Positions 27,420 to 34,816 of a stretch of DNA of 41,155 bases are shown here, in pieces. Each line of letters begins with the position of its first letter. Positions within the stretch are counted from its first letter, which is position 1. Source of the DNA: an uncultured Bacilli bacterium (GTDB lineage: Bacteria > Bacillota_I > Bacilli_A > RF39 > UBA660); the NCBI GenBank assembly GCA_947588685.1, contig CANPYM010000024.1:1-41155 (forward strand), written 5' to 3'. The translations under genes and the position numbers were made by a program. The notes beneath the pieces are model-generated. The model ran no database searches. It was not told the origin of the DNA and worked only from the letters and a program-made list of their open reading frames with translations.

Positions 27420-27968
27420 ATGAACGAATTATTAGAAAAAATTAATGCTACGTTTGATCAGAGTATCGAAAGTAGTAATGATGAGGTAGCTTTACAATTA
27501 AAGATATTAAAAGGAAATATCAATACTTTATTTAATCAAGCAATGGCTGAAGATATCGAGGTTCTTGTGCCTGAAAGTACGAATAACGAACCAACTAAGA
27601 GTGAAGTTCATGATAAGAAGAGCATTTTAGTTGTTGATGATTCTAGTGTTATTCGTAACTATGTTGAAAAAATATGTGGTGGGGAATACGATGTTGAGGT
27701 TGCTAGTGGTGGCGAAGAAGCTATTAGTGCATTAAGTAAGAAAAACGTTAATTTACTACTATTAGATTTGATGATGCCTGGTAAAGATGGTTTTTCTGTT
27801 TTAGATTATCTTAAGAGTGAAGATCGTAATGTTCCAACGGTTATCATCAGTGGTGATACAACTAAAGAAACGATTGACCGTGCTTTCACTTATAATGTCA
27901 TCGATATGATTGAAAAACCTTTTCCTGAAAGAACTCTTTTAGAAAAAGTAAAACGTGTCTTAGAATAA
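27420..27968 (+). CDS. Receiver-domain response regulator without output domain
   Basis: 182-residue protein. The start at ATG 27420 is preferred over the GTG at 27405 because AAGGAG lies just before it. Residues 1-62 are helical and acidic (LLEKINATFDQSIESS, LQLKILKGNINTLFNQAM) and could mediate dimer or partner contact. Residues 65-182 form a receiver domain with VVDDSSVIRN, phospho-acceptor Asp in LLLLDLMMPG, VIISGDT and IEKPF. No DNA-binding or enzymatic domain follows. It should take phosphate from the HPt domain of the upstream kinase and act through protein contact; the target is unknown. It is in the same transcript as the kinase and ends at a strong terminator. Confidence 0.9.
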   Translation: MNELLEKINATFDQSIESSNDEVALQLKILKGNINTLFNQAMAEDIEVLVPESTNNEPTKSEVHDKKSILVVDDSSVIRNYVEKICGGEYDVEVASGGEEAISALSKKNVNLLLLDLMMPGKDGFSVLDYLKSEDRNVPTVIISGDTTKETIDRAFTYNVIDMIEKPFPERTLLEKVKRVLE

Positions 27969-27974
27969 AGAACT

Positions 27975-27998
27975 AAAGAACTCATTTGAGTTCTTTTT
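27975..27998 (+). terminator. Intrinsic terminator
   Basis: Ten-base arms 27975-27984 and 27987-27996 form a hairpin with five T at the end (27994-27998). Confidence 0.85.
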
Positions 27999-28001
27999 GT
28001 C

Positions 28002-28030
28002 TAGTTAAAGTTATTATTATTTGATATAAT
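28002..28030 (+). promoter_or_regulatory. obgE promoter
   Basis: Extended TGATATAAT (28022-28030) with a weak TAGTTA -35 at 17 bases. Confidence 0.65.
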
Positions 28031-28050
28031 GAATAAGTGAGGTGACATTT

Positions 28051-29322
28051 ATGTTTATTGATGAAGTCACAATTAGTCTAATAGCTGGTAATGGTGGAAA
28101 TGGTTGTATGGCCTTTCGCCGGGAAAAATATCTTGAGATGGGTGGACCTTATGGCGGTAATGGTGGCCGGGGCGGAAACATTGTCTTTAAAGGTGATGAA
28201 GGTTTAAATACGTTAATTGATTTACGTTATAGTAAAATATATCGTGCTAAAAACGGAGCTCATGGTGAGGGTAAAGCCAAACAAGGCGCTAATGCACCAG
28301 ATCTTATTATTAAAGTTCCTCTTGGAACTGTTGTAACTGATTTAGAGACAAACTTTGTCCTAGCTGATATTACCAAACATAATGAGGAAGTTATTGTTGC
28401 TTATGGTGGCCGGGGCGGTCGTGGTAATATGGCTTTTGCAACCCAATCAAACAAAGCTCCTAGCTATGCTGAAAATGGTGAACCTGGTGAAGAAAAGAAG
28501 GTTAAAGTTGAACTTAAACTATTAGCTGATGTAGGCTTAGTCGGTTTACCTAGTGTTGGTAAAAGTACCATCATTAGTAAAATATCGGCAGCTAAACCTA
28601 AAATTGCCGCTTATCATTTTACAACTTTAAAACCTAATCTAGGCGTTGTTAAAGATTCTTTAAATCGTTCTTTTGTTGTTGCTGACTTACCTGGTTTGAT
28701 TAAAGGAGCTTCCAAGGGTGATGGGTTAGGTGATAAGTTTTTAAAACATATTGAAAGAACAAGAGTTATTGCGCATGTCATCGATATGGGAGGCACCGAA
28801 GGAAGAGATCCATATGATGATTATGTTACTATCAATAAGGAACTTGAAGATTTCAGTGAAAAATTAAAAGATAAACCGCAAATTATCATTGCCAATAAAA
28901 TGGATGTCGAAGGCGCTAAAGAAAACTTAAAAGCTTTTAAAGAAAAAGTTAACTTACCAGTTTATGAAGTATCAGCTGAACAAAATGTAGGCCTAGACAA
29001 AGTTGTTTTAGCGTTAGCTGATTTATTAGATACCATTCCTAAAAGCCCTTTATATGATGAAGAACATATGGAAAGTCATATTCTATATCGCTTTAAGACG
29101 GAACAACCATTTACTGTTACAATTGAAGATGGTGTCTATGTTGTAAGAGGGGAAGAGATAGAAAAAATCTATAAAATGACTTGGTTTGTATCTGATGAAG
29201 CCTTTAGACGTTTTTCTAATAAGTTAAGAAAATTAGGTATTGATGATAAACTAAAAGAGATGGGTATTCAAAATGGCGATACCGTTCGTATTTTAGACTA
29301 TGAATTTGAATATCGAGAATAA
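28051..29322 (+). CDS. obgE: GTPase ObgE/CgtA
   Basis: Essential GTPase acting in 50S ribosome assembly and stress control, 423 residues. The N-terminal Obg fold (about 1-157) is glycine-rich (NGGNGCMAFRREK, GGNGGRGGNI). The G domain has GLPSVGKST (G1), FTTLKPNLG (G2), DLPGL (G3), NKMD (G4) and SAE (G5). A C-terminal OCT domain (about 345-423) completes the protein. The ATG at 28051 with GAGGTGA is preferred over an in-frame GTG at 28042, which lies inside that site. It is a single-gene unit with its own promoter and terminator and opens a run of ribosome-related genes. Confidence 0.97.
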   Translation: MFIDEVTISLIAGNGGNGCMAFRREKYLEMGGPYGGNGGRGGNIVFKGDEGLNTLIDLRYSKIYRAKNGAHGEGKAKQGANAPDLIIKVPLGTVVTDLETNFVLADITKHNEEVIVAYGGRGGRGNMAFATQSNKAPSYAENGEPGEEKKVKVELKLLADVGLVGLPSVGKSTIISKISAAKPKIAAYHFTTLKPNLGVVKDSLNRSFVVADLPGLIKGASKGDGLGDKFLKHIERTRVIAHVIDMGGTEGRDPYDDYVTINKELEDFSEKLKDKPQIIIANKMDVEGAKENLKAFKEKVNLPVYEVSAEQNVGLDKVVLALADLLDTIPKSPLYDEEHMESHILYRFKTEQPFTVTIEDGVYVVRGEEIEKIYKMTWFVSDEAFRRFSNKLRKLGIDDKLKEMGIQNGDTVRILDYEFEYRE

Positions 29323-29346
29323 GTTATGGTTTACATAACTTTTTTT
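29321..29346 (+). terminator. Intrinsic terminator of obgE
   Basis: Perfect 8-bp stem 29321-29328 with 29334-29341, loop GTTTA, then seven T (29340-29346). Confidence 0.85.
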
Positions 29347-29385
29347 CATTTTCCTTAAATTTATTAATAACTTTTATAGTAAATG

Positions 29386-29394
29386 TGTTAAAAT
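29386..29394 (+). promoter_or_regulatory. Extended -10 promoter of the methyltransferase-rimM-trmD operon
   Basis: TGTTAAAAT (extended -10) lies 17 bases before the start codon at 29412, so the leader would be short. No clear -35 is seen. Confidence 0.4.
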
Positions 29395-29411
29395 AAAATT
29401 AGGTGGCCTTT

Positions 29412-30134
29412 ATGATATATAGTTCCCTTGATAATAAAAAAATTAAAGATATTAAAAAGTTAAATGAAAAAAAGTATCGTGACGAAGTGGGACTATTTTT
29501 AGTTGAAGGGGAACACTTAGTTAAAGAAGCCTATGATACCGGTTATTTACTTTACACTATCGCTTTAGATGGCGTCACACCCCTAATAGATAAAGATACT
29601 ATTTATGTTACAGATAAAGTTATGAAATATCTATCTGGCTTGGATACGTATCCCGCTTTGATGGGTGTTTGTAAAAAGAAAAATGATACATTGAAAGGAC
29701 AACATTTACTTCTTTTAGATGATGTCCAAGACCCGGGCAACCTTGGGACTATTATTAGAAGTGCGGCTGCCTTTGATGTTGATACAATTGTTATCAGTCC
29801 TAAAAGCGCTGATATATATAATCCAAAAGTTGTAAGGGCAACCCAAGGATTATTATTTCACACAAATATTATTGTAAGTCCTTTAGAAGAACTTATCATA
29901 AAATTAAAAGAAGATGGTTATACCATTCTAGGAACAAAAGTTGATGGTGGGGTTCCTATTAAAACCATTGAGGTATCATCTTATGCCCTTATTATGGGAA
30001 ATGAAGGATCAGGCGTTAGTAAGCACATATTAGATTTATGTGATATATATGCTTATATTCCGATTAATGATAAATGCGAGAGTTTGAATGTCGGTGTGGC
30101 AACTGGCATTATACTATATGAGTTAAGTAGGTGA
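29412..30134 (+). CDS. SpoU/TrmH-family RNA 2'-O-methyltransferase
   Basis: S-adenosylmethionine-dependent RNA ribose methyltransferase with the SPOUT knot fold, 240 residues. An N-terminal substrate-binding domain (about 1-100; FLVEGEHLVKEA) resembles that of RlmB and TsnR. The catalytic domain has DDVQDPGNLGTIIRSAAAF (motif 1), MGNEGSGVS (motif 2) and SLNVGVATGIILYE (motif 3, knot). The target is probably 23S rRNA, but the site cannot be decided. An in-frame GTG at 29403 lies inside the AGGTGG ribosome binding site, so the ATG at 29412 is chosen. Three bases separate it from rimM, giving a ribosome maturation operon. Confidence 0.9.
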   Translation: MIYSSLDNKKIKDIKKLNEKKYRDEVGLFLVEGEHLVKEAYDTGYLLYTIALDGVTPLIDKDTIYVTDKVMKYLSGLDTYPALMGVCKKKNDTLKGQHLLLLDDVQDPGNLGTIIRSAAAFDVDTIVISPKSADIYNPKVVRATQGLLFHTNIIVSPLEELIIKLKEDGYTILGTKVDGGVPIKTIEVSSYALIMGNEGSGVSKHILDLCDIYAYIPINDKCESLNVGVATGIILYELSR

Positions 30135-30137
30135 AGT

Positions 30138-30629
30138 ATGGATTTAATATATGTAGGTGATGTCGTAAATACACACGGCTTAAAAGGGGAAGTTCGCGTT
30201 CTTAGTGATTTCAAATTTAAAGATCAAATCTTTAATGTGGATATGCCTTTTTATATTGGTAAAGATCATCGTAAGGAACTTATGGCGACCCATCGGACAC
30301 ATAAAAATTATGATTTACTAACCTTCAAAGATAAAAACTATATTGACGATGTTATTATCTATAAGGGTGAACCTATTTATGTTAATCGAGCTGATTTTAC
30401 TTATGATGGCTATTTAGATGAAGACCTAATTGGCTTAGATGTTTACTGTAATGGCAAAAACATTGGTAAAGTTAATTCCATCTTAAAGACTAATGCCCAT
30501 GAAATATTAGTTGTTAAAAATGGTAGTAAACATTTGATACCTAATATTGATGAGTTTATTAAAAGTGTCGATTTAAATGCTCATACAATGGAAGTAAATT
30601 ATATGAAGGGGTTATTAAATGAAGATTGA
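30138..30629 (+). CDS. rimM: 16S rRNA processing protein RimM
   Basis: Assembly factor that binds S19 and helps mature the 30S head. The 163 residues have an N-terminal beta-barrel domain (about 1-85; GDVVNTHGLKGEVRVLS) and a C-terminal PRC-barrel (about 92-163; EDLIGLDVYCNGKNIGKV, ILVVKNGSKHLIPNI). It overlaps trmD by 11 bases, as in many bacteria. The usual neighbours rpsP (upstream) and rplS (downstream of trmD) are not in this window. Confidence 0.95.
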   Translation: MDLIYVGDVVNTHGLKGEVRVLSDFKFKDQIFNVDMPFYIGKDHRKELMATHRTHKNYDLLTFKDKNYIDDVIIYKGEPIYVNRADFTYDGYLDEDLIGLDVYCNGKNIGKVNSILKTNAHEILVVKNGSKHLIPNIDEFIKSVDLNAHTMEVNYMKGLLNED

Positions 30630-31290
30630 TATTTTATCTTTATTTCCAAGTATGTTTGATGGTTTCTTACATGAGTCCATTATCAAACGCGCTATTATGA
30701 TGGGTAAAGTTGAAGTAAATATTCATAATTTCCGAGATTATTCTTTAGATCCTCATCAAAAGGTTGATGATTATGGCTTTGGTGGGGGACCAGGAATGGT
30801 TTTGATGCCACAACCTATTTTTGATGCGATAGATGACATTAAAACTGATGATTGTAAAATTATTTTACTAACACCCCAAGGGGTAACCTATAATCAGAAG
30901 ATGGCTTATGATTTATCAAAAGAAAAACATTTGATTTTTATCTGTGGTCATTATGAGGGGTTTGATGAGAGGATTCGCTCTTTAGCTGATCTAGAGATAA
31001 GTATCGGTGATTTCGTCTTGACTGGTGGGGAGATTCCTAGTATGGCTATCGCTGATAGTATTATTCGCCTTTTAGATGGGGTGATTGAAAAAGACTCCAG
31101 TACGGAAGAATCATTTAACAATAATTTATTAGATTATCCGGTGTATACACGCCCAGCTAGTTACCGAGGAATGGATGTACCGGAAGTTTTACTTAGTGGT
31201 CATCACGCTAATATTATGGCGTGGCGGCATGATGAACAAATAAAAAGAACTAAAGAAAGAAGACCTGATTTATTAGAAAGAGATGATTAG
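30619..31290 (+). CDS. trmD: tRNA (guanine-37-N1)-methyltransferase
   Basis: S-adenosylmethionine-dependent enzyme that methylates G37 of tRNAs reading CNN codons and prevents +1 frameshifts. The 223 residues are close to the family length. Knot-fold motifs are FGGGPGMVLMPQP, ICGHYEGFDER, ISIGDFVLTGGEIP and the late YTRPASYRGMDVPEVLLSGH. GAAGGGG inside rimM supplies the ribosome binding site. The orphan gene 31291 begins at the base after its stop codon. Confidence 0.97.
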   Translation: MKIDILSLFPSMFDGFLHESIIKRAIMMGKVEVNIHNFRDYSLDPHQKVDDYGFGGGPGMVLMPQPIFDAIDDIKTDDCKIILLTPQGVTYNQKMAYDLSKEKHLIFICGHYEGFDERIRSLADLEISIGDFVLTGGEIPSMAIADSIIRLLDGVIEKDSSTEESFNNNLLDYPVYTRPASYRGMDVPEVLLSGHHANIMAWRHDEQIKRTKERRPDLLERDD

Positions 31291-31740
31291 ATGACTAATA
31301 ATCGTTATTTAGTTAATAAAACTAATCGCTGGAATACGATTGCGTCCCTTGATTACACTAAACTTTTAGGCTATGACGTAACACCTAAAAATACGCGTAA
31401 TTATGGTGGGATTATCGTTAATAAATTAGTTATTATTAAACGTTCTTTTATTGAAAGAATCTTAAAGAAAAAGATTCAAAGAAAACTAGAACTATATTTG
31501 AAGTTCCTACTCGATTTTATTGCTTCAGATGGCGAAGATGGTGGCGCTTTAAGTGAAGTTTTAAATGATGTAACAAGATACCGCGATATCTTAAATTATC
31601 GCTATCGTAAATATTTAGGTGATAAATATATTGATTTATTACTTAAAAAAATTGATATTCTAGAATATGAATTAAAAGTAAAACAATATAACATTATGGA
31701 AAACACTAATGAAGAAACGATTGGCTCTAAGAGTCGTTAA
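31291..31740 (+). CDS. Orphan small basic protein at the end of the trmD operon
   Basis: 149-residue protein that I do not recognise. It is rich in Lys, Arg and Tyr, has no signal peptide or membrane segment, and looks mostly helical from about residue 50. Notable segments are NKTNRWNTIASLDYTKLL near the N-terminus and ERILKKKIQRKLELYLKFLL in the middle. Its ATG directly follows the trmD stop codon, so it is probably translated by termination-reinitiation. It occupies the place where rplS often lies but shows no L19 features. Basic charge and operon suggest an RNA- or ribosome-related role; this is inferred. A terminator follows. Confidence 0.75.
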   Translation: MTNNRYLVNKTNRWNTIASLDYTKLLGYDVTPKNTRNYGGIIVNKLVIIKRSFIERILKKKIQRKLELYLKFLLDFIASDGEDGGALSEVLNDVTRYRDILNYRYRKYLGDKYIDLLLKKIDILEYELKVKQYNIMENTNEETIGSKSR

Positions 31741-31742
31741 AG

Positions 31743-31765
31743 AAAGGAATATTTATTCCTTTTTT
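31743..31765 (+). terminator. Intrinsic terminator
   Basis: Stem 31743-31751 with 31754-31762 and six T (31760-31765). It ends the methyltransferase-rimM-trmD-orphan operon. Confidence 0.85.
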
Positions 31766-31805
31766 GTATTATTTAGGATAATTAAAATAAAATAATAAAA
31801 AAGGC

Positions 31806-31833
31806 TTTCAATTTTTAATGAATGTGTTATAAT
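31806..31833 (+). promoter_or_regulatory. rpsB-tsf promoter
   Basis: Extended TGTTATAAT (31825-31833) with TTTCAA (31806-31811) at 16 bases. Initiation near 31840 gives a 100-base leader before rpsB. Confidence 0.65.
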
Positions 31834-31839
31834 ATTAAT

Positions 31840-31939
31840 GGCTTTTTAAAAAACACATTTATGGATTTAAGTGTCTAGTGCCCAAGGGTGATGCTTAAAG
31901 TTGAAATAAATGGAAGAATTAACGAAAAGGAGGATATTT
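31840..31939 (+). ncRNA. Candidate structured leader of rpsB
   Basis: The about 100-base 5' untranslated region folds around a 10-pair stem, 31866-31875 with 31890-31899 (two G-U pairs), capped by a smaller CC/GG hairpin (31880-31889). No terminator follows, so control would be at translation. A five-codon reading frame (31861-31878) sits in the left arm but has no ribosome binding site. Position suggests S2 autoregulation. I know of no such leader described for this group, and only the fold is visible. Confidence 0.4.
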
Positions 31940-32977
31940 ATGGCAGTAGTTTCAATGAACTTATTGTTAGAAGCTGGGGTTCATTTTGGTCATCAGACAA
32001 AAAGATGGAACCCAAAAATGAAAGAGTATATTTTTACTTCAAGAGATGATATTTATATTATCGATTTACAAAAGACAGCTAAGAAAATAGAGGAAGCTTA
32101 TGCAGCTCTATCAGAAATAGCTAAAAATGGTGGAAAGGTTATTTTCGTTGGTACGAGAAAACAAGCTCAAGAAGCAACTCGTGAAGAGGCTTTAAAGAGT
32201 GATTCATACTATGTTACAGAAAGATGGTTAGGAGGTACTTTAACAAACTTCCGTACTATTCGTAAAAGAGTTAAACGTCTAGAAGAAATCGAAAAGATGG
32301 AAGCTGATGGTACTTTTGATGTTTTACCTAAGAAAGAAGTAGTTGGTTTAAAGAAGGAATATGACAAGTTAAACAAAATCTTATGTGGTATCCGCAGTAT
32401 GGAAAAATTACCACAAGCTATGTTTATTGTTGATCCATCTAAAGAAGAAATCGCTATCAGAGAAGCTCGTAAGTTAAACATTCCGGTTTTTGGTATTGTT
32501 GATACAAACTGTGACCCTGATATGGTTGATTATGTTATTCCAGCTAACGATGATGCTATTCGCGCTGTTAAGTTAATTATTGGTGTTATGAATAACGCTA
32601 TTATTGAAGCTAATGGTGGCAGCATCACAGATTATAGTGGTAAAGCTGATGAAAATGGTAACGATATTATGAAGAGAGCTGTTGAATCAGTTCATCGTAA
32701 AGAAGAAAAGAAACCTTTTGAAAAGAAACCTTTTGAAAAGAAGAATTTTAAAAAATCATTCCCTAAAGTTGAAAAAGAAGTAAAAGAAGATACGCCTAAA
32801 ACAGAAGAGCCAAAAGAAGCTAAGGAAGAAAAACCTGCAGAAGTTAAAAAAGCCGTAGAAGTTAAAGAAGATTTAACATCTAAAACTGTTGCAGAATTAA
32901 GAGAAATGGCTAAGGCTAAAGAAGTTAAAGGTTATTCAACAATGAAAAAAGCTGATTTAATCGAAGCTTTAAAATAA
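31940..32977 (+). CDS. rpsB: Ribosomal protein S2 with C-terminal SAP/Rho-N-like extension
   Basis: Small-subunit protein S2. The start at ATG 31940 ([18 protein letters not shown]) follows AAAGGAGG and matches S2 N-termini; an upstream in-frame ATG at 31910 is rejected. The 345 residues exceed the usual 230-260. The S2 core ends near residue 235. A charged low-complexity linker (about 250-310) with repeated KKPFEKK and Glu/Lys/Pro stretches follows. The last about 35 residues ([20 protein letters not shown], then [10 protein letters not shown]) form a helix-extended-loop-helix, SAP/Rho N-terminal-like motif typical of nucleic-acid binding. It leads the conserved rpsB-tsf operon behind a structured leader. 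Confidence 0.95.
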   Translation: MAVVSMNLLLEAGVHFGHQTKRWNPKMKEYIFTSRDDIYIIDLQKTAKKIEEAYAALSEIAKNGGKVIFVGTRKQAQEATREEALKSDSYYVTERWLGGTLTNFRTIRKRVKRLEEIEKMEADGTFDVLPKKEVVGLKKEYDKLNKILCGIRSMEKLPQAMFIVDPSKEEIAIREARKLNIPVFGIVDTNCDPDMVDYVIPANDDAIRAVKLIIGVMNNAIIEANGGSITDYSGKADENGNDIMKRAVESVHRKEEKKPFEKKPFEKKNFKKSFPKVEKEVKEDTPKTEEPKEAKEEKPAEVKKAVEVKEDLTSKTVAELREMAKAKEVKGYSTMKKADLIEALK

Positions 32978-32982
32978 AAACT

Positions 32983-33009
32983 TAAGGATGATCAAATCAT
33001 CCTTATTTT
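32983..33009 (+). terminator. Attenuator-like hairpin between rpsB and tsf
   Basis: Perfect 10-bp stem 32983-32992 with 32996-33005, loop CAA, followed by TTTTATT, an imperfect U tract. It probably terminates part of the rpsB transcripts and lowers tsf expression, since no promoter is visible before tsf. Confidence 0.6.
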
Positions 33010-33035
33010 ATTAATTGATAAGAAGGAGGATATTT

Positions 33036-33914
33036 ATGGTAACTGCAAGTTTAGTTAAAGAATTAAGAGAAAAGACAGGAGCAGGAATGCTTGACTGTAA
33101 AAAAGCATTGGAGGCAACAGATGCAAATATCGATGCTGCTATTGATTGGTTAAGAGAAAAAGGTATCTCTAAAGCTGCTAAAAAAGCTGATCGGATTGCC
33201 GCTGAAGGCCTTGCTGCTATTAAAGTTGATGGCAATGTAGCTGGTATCGTTGAGGTTAACTCTGAAACTGATTTCGTTGCTAAAAATAGTGAATTCCAAG
33301 GTTTAGTTAACACTATCCTAGATGCTATTATTGCTAATGATGTACATTCTGTAGAAGAATTATTAAATGTATCTGTTGGTGATGAGACTGTTAATGACTT
33401 AATCATCAGTAAAACAGCAACGATTGGTGAAAAGTTAAGTCTTAGACGTTTTGATCGCATCGTTAAAAATGATGATGAAGTATTCGGTGATTACATCCAT
33501 ATGGGTGGTAAAATTGCTGTATTATCAGTTATTAAGGGAGCTAGCTATGAAATAGCTAAAGATGTTTCTATGCACGCTGCGGCAATGCGTCCAACTTATG
33601 TTAAAGCTAGTGATGTTCCAACTGACGTTTTAGATAAAGAAAAAAGTATTATGAGAGAACAACTTCTTAATGAAGGAAAACCAGCTGAAAAGATTGAACA
33701 AATCTTAATTGGTAAAGTAAATAAATACTATGAAGAAGTATGTCTTGAAAATCAAATCTTTGTTAAAGCTGAAAATAAAGAAACAGTTGCTAAATACGTT
33801 CAAAACAACAATGGTGAAATTGTTACAATGATTCGCTATGAAGTTGGTGAAGGTATGCAAAAAAGAGAAGAGAACTTTGCTGAAGAAGTTGCTCGTCAAG
33901 CGCAAGGAAAATAA
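33036..33914 (+). CDS. tsf: Elongation factor Ts
   Basis: Guanine nucleotide exchange factor that recycles EF-Tu, 292 residues. The N-terminal UBA-like domain and signature LREKTGAGMLDCKKALEA (about 8-25) and the second signature VEVNSETDFVAKN (about 70-82) are present. C-terminal dimerisation and helical regions are complete. The ATG at 33036 is chosen for its AAGGAGGATATTT site, identical to that before rpsB over 17 bases including the start codon; a longer in-frame start at 33015 is rejected. It lies downstream of the rpsB hairpin and ends at a strong terminator. Confidence 0.97.
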   Translation: MVTASLVKELREKTGAGMLDCKKALEATDANIDAAIDWLREKGISKAAKKADRIAAEGLAAIKVDGNVAGIVEVNSETDFVAKNSEFQGLVNTILDAIIANDVHSVEELLNVSVGDETVNDLIISKTATIGEKLSLRRFDRIVKNDDEVFGDYIHMGGKIAVLSVIKGASYEIAKDVSMHAAAMRPTYVKASDVPTDVLDKEKSIMREQLLNEGKPAEKIEQILIGKVNKYYEEVCLENQIFVKAENKETVAKYVQNNNGEIVTMIRYEVGEGMQKREENFAEEVARQAQGK

Positions 33915-33940
33915 TCAATTTTATATTGATTATTTTTTTT
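33910..33940 (+). terminator. Terminator of the rpsB-tsf operon
   Basis: Perfect 10-bp stem 33910-33919 with 33925-33934, loop TTTAT, then a run of eight T (33933-33940). Confidence 0.9.
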
Positions 33941-33946
33941 ATTAAT

Positions 33947-33975
33947 TTGACACCCTAAACCTTTTATGTTATTAT
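33947..33975 (+). promoter_or_regulatory. Promoter of the sortase-like gene
   Basis: Perfect TTGACA (33947-33952), 17 bases, extended TGT and TATTAT (33970-33975). Confidence 0.75.
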
Positions 33976-33999
33976 AACCCACCAATGGGGGAAATGCAT

Positions 34000-34794
34000 A
34001 TGAAACAGGGGGTTTGGTGTTTCATAAAAAGTCACAAAAAAATCTTTTTAACACTTTTTATGATGGTGAAGTTAGTCATTTTAGTAGGTTTTTTAACGGG
34101 CCTAATTGATTTTAAAATTAATGCTTTAGCCAATAATACAAGGTCTTTACCACACAATCTAAATATTAATAGTTATAATTTGACTGACTTTAGTAGTGAT
34201 ATTAAATTAGAATCAAAAACTAAAGTAAATGAGGTTGTAGCTAAGACAAGTGAAGTTAGCGATAATGTAGTCAAAGAAGAAGTCGCTACCAAGAAAACGA
34301 AAAAAGTTACTAATAAAGTAGAGAAAAAGACGACAAAACCGGTAAAAAAATTAACGATTAAAGAAAAGATAACCGCTGATACGAAAAAATTAGGAACGAG
34401 TGGACGCTTGTATTTTCCATCAATGACATCATTTGCTTTATATAAGACGAGTGTCTATGATGAAAATATTCAAAAGATTGTTGATAAAAAAGATAGTGCT
34501 GCTAACTTTGATTTTAATGGCGCTAATGTTATTGGTGATCATTCTAATCAAGGATTTAGTATTATTAAAAGTTTAAAAGTTGGTTCTAAAGTTTATATCA
34601 AAATCAAAGTTAATGGTAAAGTCGTTATTAAGACTTATCAGGTAACCGAAAAAACGAATGGAACCAATACCGGCATATCTTTAATAACGAATGATAAAAG
34701 GCGTATCGAAGATGTTAAAGCTTCGTTAGTAATGTATACTTGTAATTCTTCAGATGGTAAGAAAGTTACAATTGTCTTTTTAAAGGAAATATAA
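34000..34794 (+). CDS. Membrane-anchored sortase-like protein
   Basis: 264-residue protein. The start at ATG 34000 is best spaced from GGGGGAA; ATGs at 33985 and 33994 are in frame. An N-terminal signal anchor (about 14-38) and a Lys/Thr/Glu-rich linker lead to a C-terminal domain (about 130-264) like small sortase-fold proteins of clostridia. Features are GRLYFPSM, IVDKKDSAANF, catalytic His in IGDHSNQGFS, and catalytic Cys in VMYTCNSSDGKKVTIVF, where the usual Arg is probably Lys. It may process or attach surface proteins, but no LPXTG-type substrate is encoded in this window. It has its own promoter and converges with the YigZ gene. Confidence 0.72.
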   Translation: MKQGVWCFIKSHKKIFLTLFMMVKLVILVGFLTGLIDFKINALANNTRSLPHNLNINSYNLTDFSSDIKLESKTKVNEVVAKTSEVSDNVVKEEVATKKTKKVTNKVEKKTTKPVKKLTIKEKITADTKKLGTSGRLYFPSMTSFALYKTSVYDENIQKIVDKKDSAANFDFNGANVIGDHSNQGFSIIKSLKVGSKVYIKIKVNGKVVIKTYQVTEKTNGTNTGISLITNDKRRIEDVKASLVMYTCNSSDGKKVTIVFLKEI

Positions 34795-34816
34795 AAACTC
34801 TACTTAGTAGAGTTTT
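34794..34816. terminator. Bidirectional terminator between convergent genes
   Basis: Perfect 10-base arms 34794-34803 and 34807-34816. A runs on the left and T runs on the right allow use in both directions. It overlaps the end of the YigZ reading frame. Confidence 0.75.

Noticed and set aside
31861..31878. Five-codon reading frame in the rpsB leader
   Set aside because: No ribosome binding site precedes it; it is probably chance within the left arm of the leader stem.
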